Assembly: GCA_017470525.1 (NCBI GenBank)
Contig: JAFUYM010000046.1
Location: 1 to 46,689 of the forward strand
From: Bacteroidaceae bacterium
GTDB taxonomy: Bacteria > Bacteroidota > Bacteroidia > Bacteroidales > Bacteroidaceae
Direction of reading: 5' to 3'
Length of the DNA: 46,689 bases
The stretch's first letter is position 1. Every line of letters starts with the position of its first letter. Both the position numbers and the translations under genes were made by a program. Positions 10,101 through 17,395 of this stretch are shown one piece after another. Under the pieces are notes generated by a model. That model was not told where the DNA came from, ran no database searches, and was given only the letters and a program-made list of their open reading frames with translations.

Positions 10101-10593
10101 CTACAGGAAGTCCTATGCCGAATGGTACGAGAAGGAGTTCCGTCATGCCCGCAACATTCAGCCCAAGATTCGTGGCGAACAGAACGTGTTCCGCTATCTG
10201 CCGCTGAAGGGAGGCATGGTGCTCCGACTCTTTGGCGACGAGACCCAGGAGCAGATTCAGATGATTCAGTTGGCAGCCCAGACGGTGGGTACCCCACTCA
10301 CCATCTCGGTAGATGACAACAACCCCGTGGCGGCTCAACTCACCGGCTCCGTCAAGAAAGAAAACCTCGCTGCCTTCTGCGAGAGCATCAAAAAGTACGA
10401 ACGAGTGCGTACCATCTCCCGACAGGTGCCCGACGTGGTGTTCGAGGCTGCTGCCAACTGCGACAAGTACATCGCCCAGTCCCTGCCCGTCAAGAACGGA
10501 CGCATCGAACTGGCTCTCTACATCAAGGAGCAGTCCATCGCCAACGAGTACCACCGCTATGGCTCTCAAATTGAGGTACCAGAAGTGGAATAA
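7114..10593 (+). CDS. putA: Bifunctional proline dehydrogenase / pyrroline-5-carboxylate dehydrogenase
   Basis: Oxidises proline to glutamate in two steps. The N-terminal FAD-dependent PRODH domain spans roughly residues 100-450, with KISGIYAQ, FINLDMEEYKD and MRIVKGCNLDMEN (from about residue 297). The C-terminal NAD(P)-dependent aldehyde dehydrogenase domain spans about residues 560-1060: LSPWNFPCAIPCGGVVAAL (from ~664), ILTGGTETAQTI, general-base Glu763 in AETGGKN and nucleophile Cys797 in GQKCSA. No ribbon-helix-helix DNA-binding domain is present, so it is a catalytic PutA and not an autorepressor. At 1159 residues its length fits Bacteroidetes PutA. It is monocistronic, with its own -7 box and a strong terminator. 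Confidence 0.96.
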   Translation: MAEQNLPTIEEVFSWMRKLYDESYSGLTKTEKSEQHMYGTMVTTPNDKKFIVRMLDETSQVRDTQKLAIRVKDLMDQYGIPKFLDAGDHFLFWMYQKFAYLPLFNWAAVPIIKWRLRRDTSRVIIDQARPNLTKHLATRFDQNIGQNVNLLGEVVLGDGEADKRYYSYLEALKEPDINYISVKISGIYAQTHALNYKECFPELIKRMSALYQAAIDNPYTDPNGVTKPKFINLDMEEYKDAHLTMKLFKDVLSLPQFKNYEAGIVVQAYLPDAWGFQTELLEFAKERVAAGGSPIKMRIVKGCNLDMENIVSDMRGWPNPVRSNKTEVDANYLHIIERGLKPENAKVLHIGMASHNLFTISYAYLLTEMYQTPKDCFCFEMLEGMANHVWRAQKKLGNHVILYTPVVKKEHFLNAISYLVRRMDENTAPDNFLTHSFSLKPNTKEWKELEQQFINAYNMKDTLDHTPTRTQDRNKPYEGQEPQDEMINEPDTDFDRFCNQEWVEKIFAKWQSKGTMSGEKAEWGDWKPGDVLPTQIGDKLVYNDDHAKYYDRSQEGDVIVCEMSRANKVQTAQILDIAEKDPAGWRQTTIEERHRIMYKAANILGQMRGDLNGSMCAITGKTVEEADVEVSEGIDYCRFYTTTMKKYAALSDIDMRAKGTVLVLSPWNFPCAIPCGGVVAALASGNTCILKPATVAAPVAWLFAKAFWEAGVPKEALQVVITDREATPLLTSSPVVKHIILTGGTETAQTIAHANPRKPLSAETGGKNVMILSAKGDRDHAIMNACRSAFGNAGQKCSACSILLVERSVYNNPEFFEKLKDCASSLKVGGVWNAGNIVGPMITNHNEKLEQAFKLEPGEKWLIAPEFVDGKKYILKPTVKYDVKPTSFTFRTELFAPLLAVTPYDTLEEAVDLVNSLDYGLTSGLQSLDEQEQRYWKNHVMAGNLYINRGITGAIVNRQPFGGMKLSAFGPGLKAGGPNYCAQFMVITDKEGSTTDYRKSYAEWYEKEFRHARNIQPKIRGEQNVFRYLPLKGGMVLRLFGDETQEQIQMIQLAAQTVGTPLTISVDDNNPVAAQLTGSVKKENLAAFCESIKKYERVRTISRQVPDVVFEAAANCDKYIAQSLPVKNGRIELALYIKEQSIANEYHRYGSQIEVPEVE

Positions 10594-10633
10594 AGAAATT
10601 GGTTCCCTTCTGGATAACAAATACCTCATATAC

Positions 10634-10684
10634 AAAGAAAGCCCTCAATGCGAAAGACTTTGCATTGAGGGCTTTCTTTGTTAA
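10634..10684 (+). terminator. Terminator of putA
   Basis: Perfect 18-bp arms (10634-10651 and 10662-10679) around a 10-base loop, ending in CTTTCTTTGTT. A long GC-containing hairpin right after a stop codon is consistent with rho-independent termination. Confidence 0.85.
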
Positions 10685-10796
10685 AAAAGTTCTTTCATAA
10701 CCACAGAGTCAATCTGTTAAAAAACTTGGAACGCTAAAAAACTTAAAAAACATTGTTATAAAAGTTGAAAATAGGGGTTATGTGCTTTTTTCTTGC

Positions 10797-10804
10797 TAAT
10801 TTTG
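10797..10804 (+). promoter_or_regulatory. -7 box for the DUF4294 gene
   Basis: TAATTTTG fits TAnnTTTG; it lies 19 bases before the ATG at 10823. It excludes an earlier in-frame TTG at 10793 as the start, because that codon precedes the box. Confidence 0.6.
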
Positions 10805-10822
10805 CAGCCGATTGAATGTACA

Positions 10823-11509
10823 ATGGTTATGCAGTGGTACGGTCATAAGGTTTTAGAAAGGTTCGGCAATACGGTCATTCGGTGGTGTGTGGCTGTAGTG
10901 CTGGTGCTGTCGGTCATGCCTTGTGAGGCTCAAGAAATAAAGGCAGACAGGGAGACAGACCGCAGCATGACAGGAGAACCCATCTTCACGCATAAAATGT
11001 ACTACACGGGTATGGTGGAGTATGACGGGGAGATGATTCCGAGTTTTGCATTCAGCGATTATTATGTATTCAAGAATCTGGTGTTCAAAAATGCGGCACA
11101 GGCAAGGAAATATTATAAGATTGCAAACAACATCAAGAAGGTTTACCCGATTGCATGTGAGATTCAAGCAACGGTGAACAAGACGATTGCACACATGGAT
11201 TCACTGCCGACCAAGAAGGAAAAAGATGCCTATCTGAAGCAACAGGAGAAAGAATTGAAAGCCATCTATTACCCCAAACTCAAGAAACTCACATTTGCAC
11301 AGGGGAAACTGCTCATCAAACTCATCGACCGTCAATGTGACATGACGGGCTACGAACTGATTAAGAAGTACATGGGGTCATTTAAGGCTGGTTTCTATAA
11401 TGCCTTTGCATCTCTTTTCGGAGCAAGTTTGAAGAAGGAATATGATGCAGAGGTGGATGACCGACTGACCGAACGAGCAATCTTACTGATTGAATCAGGT
11501 CAAATGTGA
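10823..11509 (+). CDS. Secreted DUF4294-domain protein
   Basis: A Bacteroidetes-specific family of unknown function. Starting at ATG 10823, a hydrophobic stretch (WCVAVVLVLSVMPCEAQ) acts as a signal peptide after a basic N-terminus. The mature part carries the DUF4294 pattern: a short beta-rich start (YYTGMVEYDGEMIPSFAFSDYYVF), then a helical region with NNIKKVYPIACEI and LTFAQGKLLIKLIDRQCDMTGYELIK. It probably works in the periplasm. The second ATG at 10829 is an alternative start. No cotranscribed neighbour is evident: a terminator lies upstream and a repeat element downstream. Confidence 0.8.
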   Translation: MVMQWYGHKVLERFGNTVIRWCVAVVLVLSVMPCEAQEIKADRETDRSMTGEPIFTHKMYYTGMVEYDGEMIPSFAFSDYYVFKNLVFKNAAQARKYYKIANNIKKVYPIACEIQATVNKTIAHMDSLPTKKEKDAYLKQQEKELKAIYYPKLKKLTFAQGKLLIKLIDRQCDMTGYELIKKYMGSFKAGFYNAFASLFGASLKKEYDAEVDDRLTERAILLIESGQM

Positions 11510-11522
11510 AACAAAAATTTTT

Positions 11523-11663
11523 AACAACGAATCACACGAACCTTTAGTTCGCCCGTAGGGCAACTTGCAAAGGCAAGTGCGTAGCCAATTGAACGAATTT
11601 CTTTGTTTGAATGCCGCAAGCGGCGACTAATTGCACGAATGCCATTCGTTTTCATTCTTTGTT
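11523..11663. mobile_element. Decayed MITE-like repeat of the GxxExxY-cassette family
   Basis: Ends are the imperfect inverted 10-mers AACAACGAAT (11523-11532) and ATTCTTTGTT (11654-11663). Inside, AATGCCGCAAGCGGCGAC (11610-11627) is identical to the hairpin in the left arm of the cassette at 40338-40885. The run CGAACCTTTAG is shared with the element at 42009-42242. It contains no gene and fills most of the 168-base gap ahead of the RNA methyltransferase gene. Confidence 0.55.
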
Positions 11664-11677
11664 AAAGAAAACATCGT

Positions 11678-12268
11678 ATGAGAAAACTGAAAATTACGGA
11701 GATGGGGCGCATGAACGTGGAAGAGTTCAAAGCGTCGGAAAAGATGCCTCTCATCGTTGTACTTGACGATGTGAGGAGCATGTATAATGTGGGGAGCGTG
11801 TTCCGCACTGCTGACGCTTTCCGTGTGGAAGCCATCTATTTATGTGGCATCACAGCCCAACCGCCTCACCCAGAAATTCACAAAACAGCACTTGGGGCGG
11901 AAGACACGGTGGAATGGCTACACTTTCCGACAACCCTTGAAGCCATCCAGTCGTTAAAGGCTAAAGGCTATACGGTTTTCTCTGTTGAGCAATGTGAAGG
12001 TTCTACCATGTTGCAGGATTTAAGTGCCTTAACTCTGCAAAAGGAAAACCTTTCGGACGGTAAAGATTCGGGAAAAGACACGAGAAGTTTCGCTGTGATT
12101 TTGGGCAATGAGGTGAAAGGTGTGCATCAAGAGGTGGTGGATGCTTCTGATGGCTGCATCGAAATACCTCAATTTGGAACAAAACATTCGCTCAATGTCA
12201 GCACTACAGCCGGCATTGTGATTTGGGAATTTGCACGGCGGCTTCTTCTTCCACCCAGCAAATCATAA
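11678..12268 (+). CDS. SpoU/TrmH-family RNA 2'-O-methyltransferase
   Basis: SAM-dependent methyltransferase of the SPOUT (trefoil-knot) class acting on the ribose of tRNA or rRNA. Motif 1 is NVGSVFRTADAF (about residues 37-48), motif 2 VILGNEVKGV (~140-149) and motif 3 IPQFGTKHSLNVSTTAGIVIWEF-like (~163-185, with the SLNVS run). At 196 residues it has only the catalytic domain, so it is closer to the TrmH/TrmL-like group than to RlmB. A Lys/Ser/Asp-rich loop (QKENLSDGKDSGKD) lies before motif 2. The exact substrate cannot be told from sequence. The last codons and stop lie within the left arm of a long terminator hairpin. Confidence 0.88.
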   Translation: MRKLKITEMGRMNVEEFKASEKMPLIVVLDDVRSMYNVGSVFRTADAFRVEAIYLCGITAQPPHPEIHKTALGAEDTVEWLHFPTTLEAIQSLKAKGYTVFSVEQCEGSTMLQDLSALTLQKENLSDGKDSGKDTRSFAVILGNEVKGVHQEVVDASDGCIEIPQFGTKHSLNVSTTAGIVIWEFARRLLLPPSKS

Positions 12269-12323
12269 TAGGCGCACCCAGCGTGTATGATTTCACACTG
12301 GGTGCGCCTATTATGATTTGCTG
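12256..12323. terminator. Bidirectional terminator with perfect 26-bp arms
   Basis: 12256-12281 and 12298-12323 are perfect reverse complements (core ATAATAGGCGCACCCAG) separated by 16 bases. It lies between the convergent methyltransferase and GH43 genes and includes the methyltransferase stop codon. Symmetric A/T flanks allow function in both directions. Confidence 0.75.
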
Positions 12324-12342
12324 AGTGCGCGCTATTAGAATC

Positions 12343-13800
12343 TTAGCGGTCTCGGAAGTTCCACTTTGAGTTGTCTGTATTGAAATCGTATTCAGCCAGG
12401 GTTGGGGTACTATCACCTGCCGAATAGAGTACGTATCGGGTGTTGATGCCCTTTTTACCGGGGATGACTTTCGGCATAATGCGGAAAGTGCCGTCAATAA
12501 GTTGTTCAATACGCCAGAGTTGTTCGTCGGCTCCAGAGAACTCAGGCACAGTAGTCACTTCCACCTTCTCTGTGGCAGCCAAGGCTCTGTTGGTGCCAGC
12601 GATGACAATTTTGTAATAAGGACCGCCTAAATAGCCTCCTGCCTCAGGCACGGGGGTGATGGTCCATCGCTGGTGAGGACGGAACATGTAGTCACCTATA
12701 CGGGCTGGGATGTCGCCTTGCGGCCAAGAGCCGATGACTTCCTCAAGTTTCTGGTTCTCCACGGGCTTGACGGGCTTCTGTTGATCTTCCTGACGGAACC
12801 ATGCCTGACGCTCCTGCTGCATACGGGTGAAATCAACTGCCAACTCCAAAGAATAGCCCCGACGCTCTGACTCTATTTCGTAGGTACCTCCCTTGAAGCG
12901 GTCTCCAGCGTATGGCCAGCCGTTTTTCCACAAGAGAGGACGGATGCCAAGCACGGAGCGACCACCCTGATCAAAGTCTGCCTCATAGTGACAGGACATG
13001 ATTTCCACACCTTCGTCAATCACTGTGCGCCCAAAATGTCCGGGACCAGCCACGCGGTTACCAGCAGCAATCACCATCTTGCCACCACCATGGAACATAT
13101 CACGCCCCACATTGTCAAGGTAAGGACCTGTAACCTGACGGGAACGCCCCACCACAATGTTGTAAGTAGAGTTTACGCCATCGCAGCATGTGCCGTGAGT
13201 GCCCAAAAGATAGTACCAACCATCGCGATAGATGAGGTCGGAGGCTTCACAGTCAATGGCGATGTCGAGTGCTTCATTGCCCGACACTCGCTTACCAGTC
13301 TTGGGGTCAAGTTCAATGAGACGAATAGTACCAAAGTAAGTGCCATAACTTGCCCAAAGTCGCCCTGTAGTAGGGTCGAGCAGAAGTCCTGGGTCGATGG
13401 CATCGTTGTCTTCCATGCCATCAGAAGATGTCACCTCTATGGCTTCAGTATATTTGAAGTCGGGGGAGTTGGGGTCGAGTGTCTTGTTCCACATGGTAAG
13501 GATGCGGCCGTTGTGCCCACCGCCCAGTCCACCACCTGTAGCACCATAGATGACGAGATAGCGGTCTCCAATCTTGAGCACATCGGGGGCAGCACCACCA
13601 CCAGGGCGGACGGCTCCGCTATGCCACGACCAACCATCCTCGGAGATGAGTCCACCACCTCCTGTGCCAAAGGTGTAATACTTGCCCTCACACTCGGCGA
13701 TGGTGGAAGGGTCATGAATGTAGGGTTGTCCTACTTGTGCTTGGCTGGAAAGTGCCATCAGCATGGCTGCGACACTGAATATATTGCGAAGATTTTTCAT
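12343..13800 (-). CDS. Secreted GH43 arabinan/arabinoside hydrolase with C-terminal lectin-like domain
   Basis: Start chosen at ATG 13798-13800, giving the signal peptide MKNLRNIFSVAAMLMALSSQA; an earlier in-frame start would lie within the upstream gene. The five-bladed GH43 propeller shows YIHDPSTI (catalytic-base Asp), DNDAIDPGLLLD (second Asp region) and CEASDLIYRDGWYYLLGTHG (general-acid Glu region). This is most like arabinan endo-1,5-alpha-L-arabinosidases and related GH43 enzymes. The last ~110 residues (YYKIVIAGTNRALAA ... DEQLWRIEQL) resemble a ricin-type beta-trefoil unit, a likely carbohydrate-binding module. It follows the upstream GH43 gene after 4 bases, so the two form an operon. 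Subfamily and exact substrate are inferred. Confidence 0.88.
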   Translation of the reverse strand: MKNLRNIFSVAAMLMALSSQAQVGQPYIHDPSTIAECEGKYYTFGTGGGGLISEDGWSWHSGAVRPGGGAAPDVLKIGDRYLVIYGATGGGLGGGHNGRILTMWNKTLDPNSPDFKYTEAIEVTSSDGMEDNDAIDPGLLLDPTTGRLWASYGTYFGTIRLIELDPKTGKRVSGNEALDIAIDCEASDLIYRDGWYYLLGTHGTCCDGVNSTYNIVVGRSRQVTGPYLDNVGRDMFHGGGKMVIAAGNRVAGPGHFGRTVIDEGVEIMSCHYEADFDQGGRSVLGIRPLLWKNGWPYAGDRFKGGTYEIESERRGYSLELAVDFTRMQQERQAWFRQEDQQKPVKPVENQKLEEVIGSWPQGDIPARIGDYMFRPHQRWTITPVPEAGGYLGGPYYKIVIAGTNRALAATEKVEVTTVPEFSGADEQLWRIEQLIDGTFRIMPKVIPGKKGINTRYVLYSAGDSTPTLAEYDFNTDNSKWNFRDR

Positions 13801-13804
13801 GCTC

Positions 13805-15916
13805 TTACTTATTATTGATGATTGTATAGTTTTTAACAGGGTTACCTTTCTCGTCAATGAAACGGACACAGAAATCGCTCATGCCAGGACCGTTGATGAT
13901 AGCACCACGCAACACGTTCCGTCCCTTCTTCAGGGTGATGCGTGAAGACATCGCATCATCCTTCACCATACGACGGTCGCCCGAGAGCAACAACGTCTCT
14001 TCGCCGTTCAGCCACCACATGGAAGCGGAGTTGGAACCAACAGCCAGACGCACATCCTTGATTTCTTCGGGACAGTCGATGATGGTGACAGCCCAGAAGA
14101 GCACGCCATATACTTGCTGACCCCATTTCTCGGCAAAGCGGAACAGTTTGACGTTGAAGCGTTCGCTGTCAAGCGCATGCCAAGTGAGTGTCTGCTTGAC
14201 GGTCTTCACCTCTGGTTTTGTAGGCTGAGCCTGCCCCATACCGCGTCCAAAGCCAGCAGGAGCCTGTTCCTGTTTGAATACAGCATTGACTTTCTGCCCA
14301 TCCTTCGGCAAAATCGTCTGTTGACCTTTGAAGTACTCTCTATTGAAGTGCTCACGCAGATAACTGTCGGTGAATACGGTATTGCCGCTGTTAGGTTTGT
14401 CAATGGGTTCCAAGAGCAACCAACGACGAATGAAACCCTCGTCGTCAGGTTGAATGGGCTGTGCTGTAGAAGGGGTGAAGTATTTAGGACGGTTCTTGAA
14501 CTGTACCCAATCAACACTCACAGCACCATTACCCTCATTGGTAATCACCAAGTCAGTGACGCCCTTCGGAGTGTAATCCAGAGTGGCTGTCTGAGTGAGC
14601 CACTGATTGCGCAAGTCGCGGCTGAAACGCCCCATCATGCCACCTCCAGCACCACCAGCGGGAGGTTCTGGTGGTCTTACCGTCAACTTGAAACGGGCAA
14701 TGACCTTCCCCTTGGCATTGTTCTCGCGAATGCAGAACTCAGTGTCATCGCTGGCTTTCACGTTGATGATGAGGTAACCATCAGTAATACAGCCAAAGTC
14801 CACGTCATTGTATTTCATCCAACTGCCTTTCAGAGGGAGATTAACACATGAACTACGCATATAGTTGGTCGTATCCACATATTCCGTGGTCACCCCCACA
14901 CTCGCGGTGCTGAAACGGTCAATCTCAATTTTTTCAGTTGCCTTGTTGATGCCCACGCCACGCATGGTAGGCTTCACCTCCTGAATGGTGCCATCAGCAT
15001 TGAAAGTAAGTTTGTCAATGCACACAGAACGACGTTTATCATCCTTCGGCGAGAGGTCATTATGATGATAGAACAAATACCACTGCCCTTTGTACTGCAC
15101 GATGCTATGATGATTCGTCCAGCAGCCATTGGCATGCTCAGCCATGATAAGTCCCTTGTATTCGTAGGGTCCCATCGGGTTCTTGCTCATGGCATATCCA
15201 AGAACCTCTGTGTTTTCCCTCACGTATGGATAGGTCAAGTAATAGTTGCCGTTGTACTCAAAAGCAAAAGGACCTTCCGCTTGACGATTGGGCAAATCTT
15301 TGAGGCAGTTAACGCCCACCATCTCTATTTCACGGTCACCCCACTTCACCTTCTCCTTCGGAGTGTCATCAGCGAGTTCCTTCATGTTCTCCTTGAGTTT
15401 GGCACAGCGTCCGTTGCCCCAGAAAATGTAGGCGTTGCCATCGGATGCCTGAAGTACGCACGGGTCAATGCCATTGATGCCCTTGATGGGTTCCGGCTCA
15501 CAGATGAACGGTCCCTCAGGGCTGTCTGCGATGGCTACACCGACCGCAAAGCCACCACCTGCAGCAGGAGCAGATGGGAAATAAAAATAATACTTTCCAT
15601 TTCTGCAAATGCAGTCAGGTGCCCACATCGAATAGGAATTAGGTCTTACCCAAGGCACCTTGTTCTGTGTGACGATAACACCGTGGTCTTTCCAATCCGT
15701 CAGGTTCTCCGACGAGAAAACATGATAGTCCTCCATGCAGAACCAATCCTTCCGCTGCCCTTCGGGAACGGGGATGTCATGCGATGGATAGAGATAAATC
15801 TTGTCCCCAAACACACGCGCCGTCGGGTCAGCCGAAAACTGGTCGCGTATCACAGGGTTTTGTGCTGCCATACTGATGGACAACAACAGCAAGGGGGTAA
15901 AGTTCAATCTTTTCAT
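13805..15916 (-). CDS. Secreted GH43 glycosidase with CBM6-like domain
   Basis: ATG at 15914-15916 preferred; a TTG one codon earlier is possible. The signal peptide is MKRLNFTPLLLLSISMAAQ. GH43 catalytic domain: FSADPTARVFGDKIYLYPSHD (base Asp), GINGIDPCVLQASDGNAY (Asp) and RQAEGPFAFEYNGNYYLTY (acid Glu). This is the pattern of beta-xylosidases and alpha-L-arabinofuranosidases acting on xylan. A CBM6-like beta-sandwich follows at about residues 340-465 (TTNYMRSSCVNL ... GAVSVDWVQF). A Gly-rich run (PPAGGAGGGMMG) lies within it. The C-terminal ~210 residues form an extra beta-rich domain of uncertain type (RFAEKWGQQVYGVLFWAVTI ... WWLNGEE), possibly for binding. First gene of a two-gene operon. 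Confidence 0.88.
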   Translation of the reverse strand: MKRLNFTPLLLLSISMAAQNPVIRDQFSADPTARVFGDKIYLYPSHDIPVPEGQRKDWFCMEDYHVFSSENLTDWKDHGVIVTQNKVPWVRPNSYSMWAPDCICRNGKYYFYFPSAPAAGGGFAVGVAIADSPEGPFICEPEPIKGINGIDPCVLQASDGNAYIFWGNGRCAKLKENMKELADDTPKEKVKWGDREIEMVGVNCLKDLPNRQAEGPFAFEYNGNYYLTYPYVRENTEVLGYAMSKNPMGPYEYKGLIMAEHANGCWTNHHSIVQYKGQWYLFYHHNDLSPKDDKRRSVCIDKLTFNADGTIQEVKPTMRGVGINKATEKIEIDRFSTASVGVTTEYVDTTNYMRSSCVNLPLKGSWMKYNDVDFGCITDGYLIINVKASDDTEFCIRENNAKGKVIARFKLTVRPPEPPAGGAGGGMMGRFSRDLRNQWLTQTATLDYTPKGVTDLVITNEGNGAVSVDWVQFKNRPKYFTPSTAQPIQPDDEGFIRRWLLLEPIDKPNSGNTVFTDSYLREHFNREYFKGQQTILPKDGQKVNAVFKQEQAPAGFGRGMGQAQPTKPEVKTVKQTLTWHALDSERFNVKLFRFAEKWGQQVYGVLFWAVTIIDCPEEIKDVRLAVGSNSASMWWLNGEETLLLSGDRRMVKDDAMSSRITLKKGRNVLRGAIINGPGMSDFCVRFIDEKGNPVKNYTIINNK

Positions 15917-16000
15917 CAATTTGGTTTTGTGATTTGTTTGTAGAGTAGTAATGAGTAGTAAATAGTAATAACATTCATCCTCAATAGGTGAACTTCATTG

Positions 16001-16008
16001 CAAAGGTA
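16001..16008 (-). promoter_or_regulatory. -7 box of the two-gene GH43 operon
   Basis: On the minus strand TACCTTTG fits TAnnTTTG. It lies 84 bases before the GH43 start, leaving an AT-rich leader with TAGTAATGAGTAGTAAATAG-like tandem TAGTAA runs. No exact -33 TTTG at the standard distance. The rest of the gap to 16166 shows nothing recognisable. Confidence 0.55.
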
Positions 16009-16166
16009 AGGAAAAAGCCCCACATCCCCTTCTACAAATGTGTCACAAACTGTTAAATTTGTAACATACCCCGAAAAAACAATATAAAAGGACAAGCGAA
16101 CTCGGAAGTTGGACAGAATACTTCCGGGGTTGTTTTGTTAAAATTCATTAAATATTAGTACTATGT

Positions 16167-16198
16167 ATTGCAAGGTATTTATGTTTTACCTATCTTTG
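16167..16198 (+). promoter_or_regulatory. Promoter of the PadR operon
   Basis: ATTG (16167-16170) and TATCTTTG (16191-16198) are 20 bases apart, close to the Bacteroidetes -33/-7 arrangement. The PadR start codon is 30 bases further on. A PadR operator probably overlaps here, since PadR regulators usually control their own operon; no clear dyad was identified. Confidence 0.6.
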
Positions 16199-16228
16199 CA
16201 GCGGATTTACATAAAAAATGATTGAGTT

Positions 16229-16579
16229 ATGAATGTTGACAATGCTAAATCGCAGATGCGGAAGGGTATGCTGGAGTACTGCATCATGCTGTTGCTCAGC
16301 GAGAAGGCATACTATACTTCAGACATCATCAAGCGTCTGAAGGAGGCAAACCTGCTGGTGGTGGAGGGTACGTTGTATCCGTTGCTCACCCGACTGAAGA
16401 ATGATGGTTTGCTGGGTTATGAATGGCAGGAGAGCACACAGGGGCCTCCTCGAAAGTATTATGTGCTGACCGACGAAGGCAAAGAGACCTTGGAGCAGTT
16501 GGATGCTGCTTGGGGGGAGTTGGAAAGCACCATTCACACCCTGAAGGAGCGAAGGCTGCTGATCGGTGAGCCCACATAA
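16229..16579 (+). CDS. PadR-family transcriptional regulator
   Basis: A winged-helix regulator of 116 residues. The PadR signature is plain: MLEYCIMLLLSEKAYYTSDIIKRL, then VVEGTLYPLLTRLKNDGLLGYEW, then GPPRKYYVLTDEGKETLE, with a C-terminal dimerisation helix. In Bacteroidetes, PadR genes often lead operons with PspC-type envelope-stress membrane proteins, as here: a membrane protein follows after 62 bases and a PspC-domain protein after that. It probably represses this operon; the inducing signal is unknown. Confidence 0.93.
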   Translation: MNVDNAKSQMRKGMLEYCIMLLLSEKAYYTSDIIKRLKEANLLVVEGTLYPLLTRLKNDGLLGYEWQESTQGPPRKYYVLTDEGKETLEQLDAAWGELESTIHTLKERRLLIGEPT

Positions 16580-16641
16580 AGGGCGAACACTTTATTCGAC
16601 ATAATATAAATAAAGATACATTCATTTAAATAATAAGACTC

Positions 16642-17361
16642 ATGGAAAATTATTCATTAAGTATTAGCAGTGTACTCAACACAGCATGGGAATATGCAAA
16701 GAAGTATGGTCTGCTCATTGCAGTGATTTATCTGTTGGTGGGCATGTTGTCGGGTGGTTTGGGAAAGATAGCCTTTCCTACTTTCAGTTATGATTATGAA
16801 ACTGGCCGTGCAATAGCTGAGGCTGTTGGCAGGGGGGACTGGCAAACTGTGGGGAGTCTGGCACCGATATTCAGTTCAGGCAATCATATTGTATGGTTTG
16901 GCGGCTGGCTGGGCAACATCGTGCATATCATTGCCAGCGTAGGTCTGTACAATCTTGCTCTTGGACTGATGGCGGGACGTTTTTCAGAGGTGACATTTGA
17001 TGCTTTTAAACTTCCTTTTGCAACGTACATCAAGGTGTTTGTTGTGGGGTTCATTACCAACATCATTATCTCGGTTTCTATATTGTGTTGCATCATCCCT
17101 GTGTTTTTCGTGGCTCCTCGCATCATATTTGCGCCTGTATATCAGGTGGAGCATCCTGAGGCAGGTATCTTTGAGTCAATCAGTGCTTCGTGGAACCTGT
17201 CGTCGGGCAACACCTTCTCACTGTTGGGCTTGGGCATCATCATGATGGGTATCTACATTGTGGGTATCTGCTGTTGCTGCATCGGTGTTTACTTTGCAGC
17301 GGCTATCAAATTGTTTGCCTTGATTGCTGCTTATAGAGCACTTACGCTAAATGACGAATGA
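16642..17361 (+). CDS. Multi-pass membrane protein of unknown function
   Basis: 239 residues with about six hydrophobic segments (YGLLIAVIYLLVGMLSGGLG, IVHIIASVGLYNLALGLMA, VFVVGFITNIIISVSILCCI, then VFFVAPRIIFAPVY, and LLGLGIIMMGIYIVGICCCCI). The run of four Cys (ICCCCIG) in the last segment is unusual. The organisation, with a cytoplasmic SISASWNLSSGN loop, recalls DUF975/glycerophosphoryl-diesterase-type membrane domains, but no firm family match can be claimed. It lies between PadR and a PspC-domain gene and is likely cotranscribed; a role in envelope-stress sensing is inferred from context. Confidence 0.75.
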   Translation: MENYSLSISSVLNTAWEYAKKYGLLIAVIYLLVGMLSGGLGKIAFPTFSYDYETGRAIAEAVGRGDWQTVGSLAPIFSSGNHIVWFGGWLGNIVHIIASVGLYNLALGLMAGRFSEVTFDAFKLPFATYIKVFVVGFITNIIISVSILCCIIPVFFVAPRIIFAPVYQVEHPEAGIFESISASWNLSSGNTFSLLGLGIIMMGIYIVGICCCCIGVYFAAAIKLFALIAAYRALTLNDE

Positions 17362-17395
17362 AAAATAGTAACAATCATAGAAAAGAAATAGCCTT

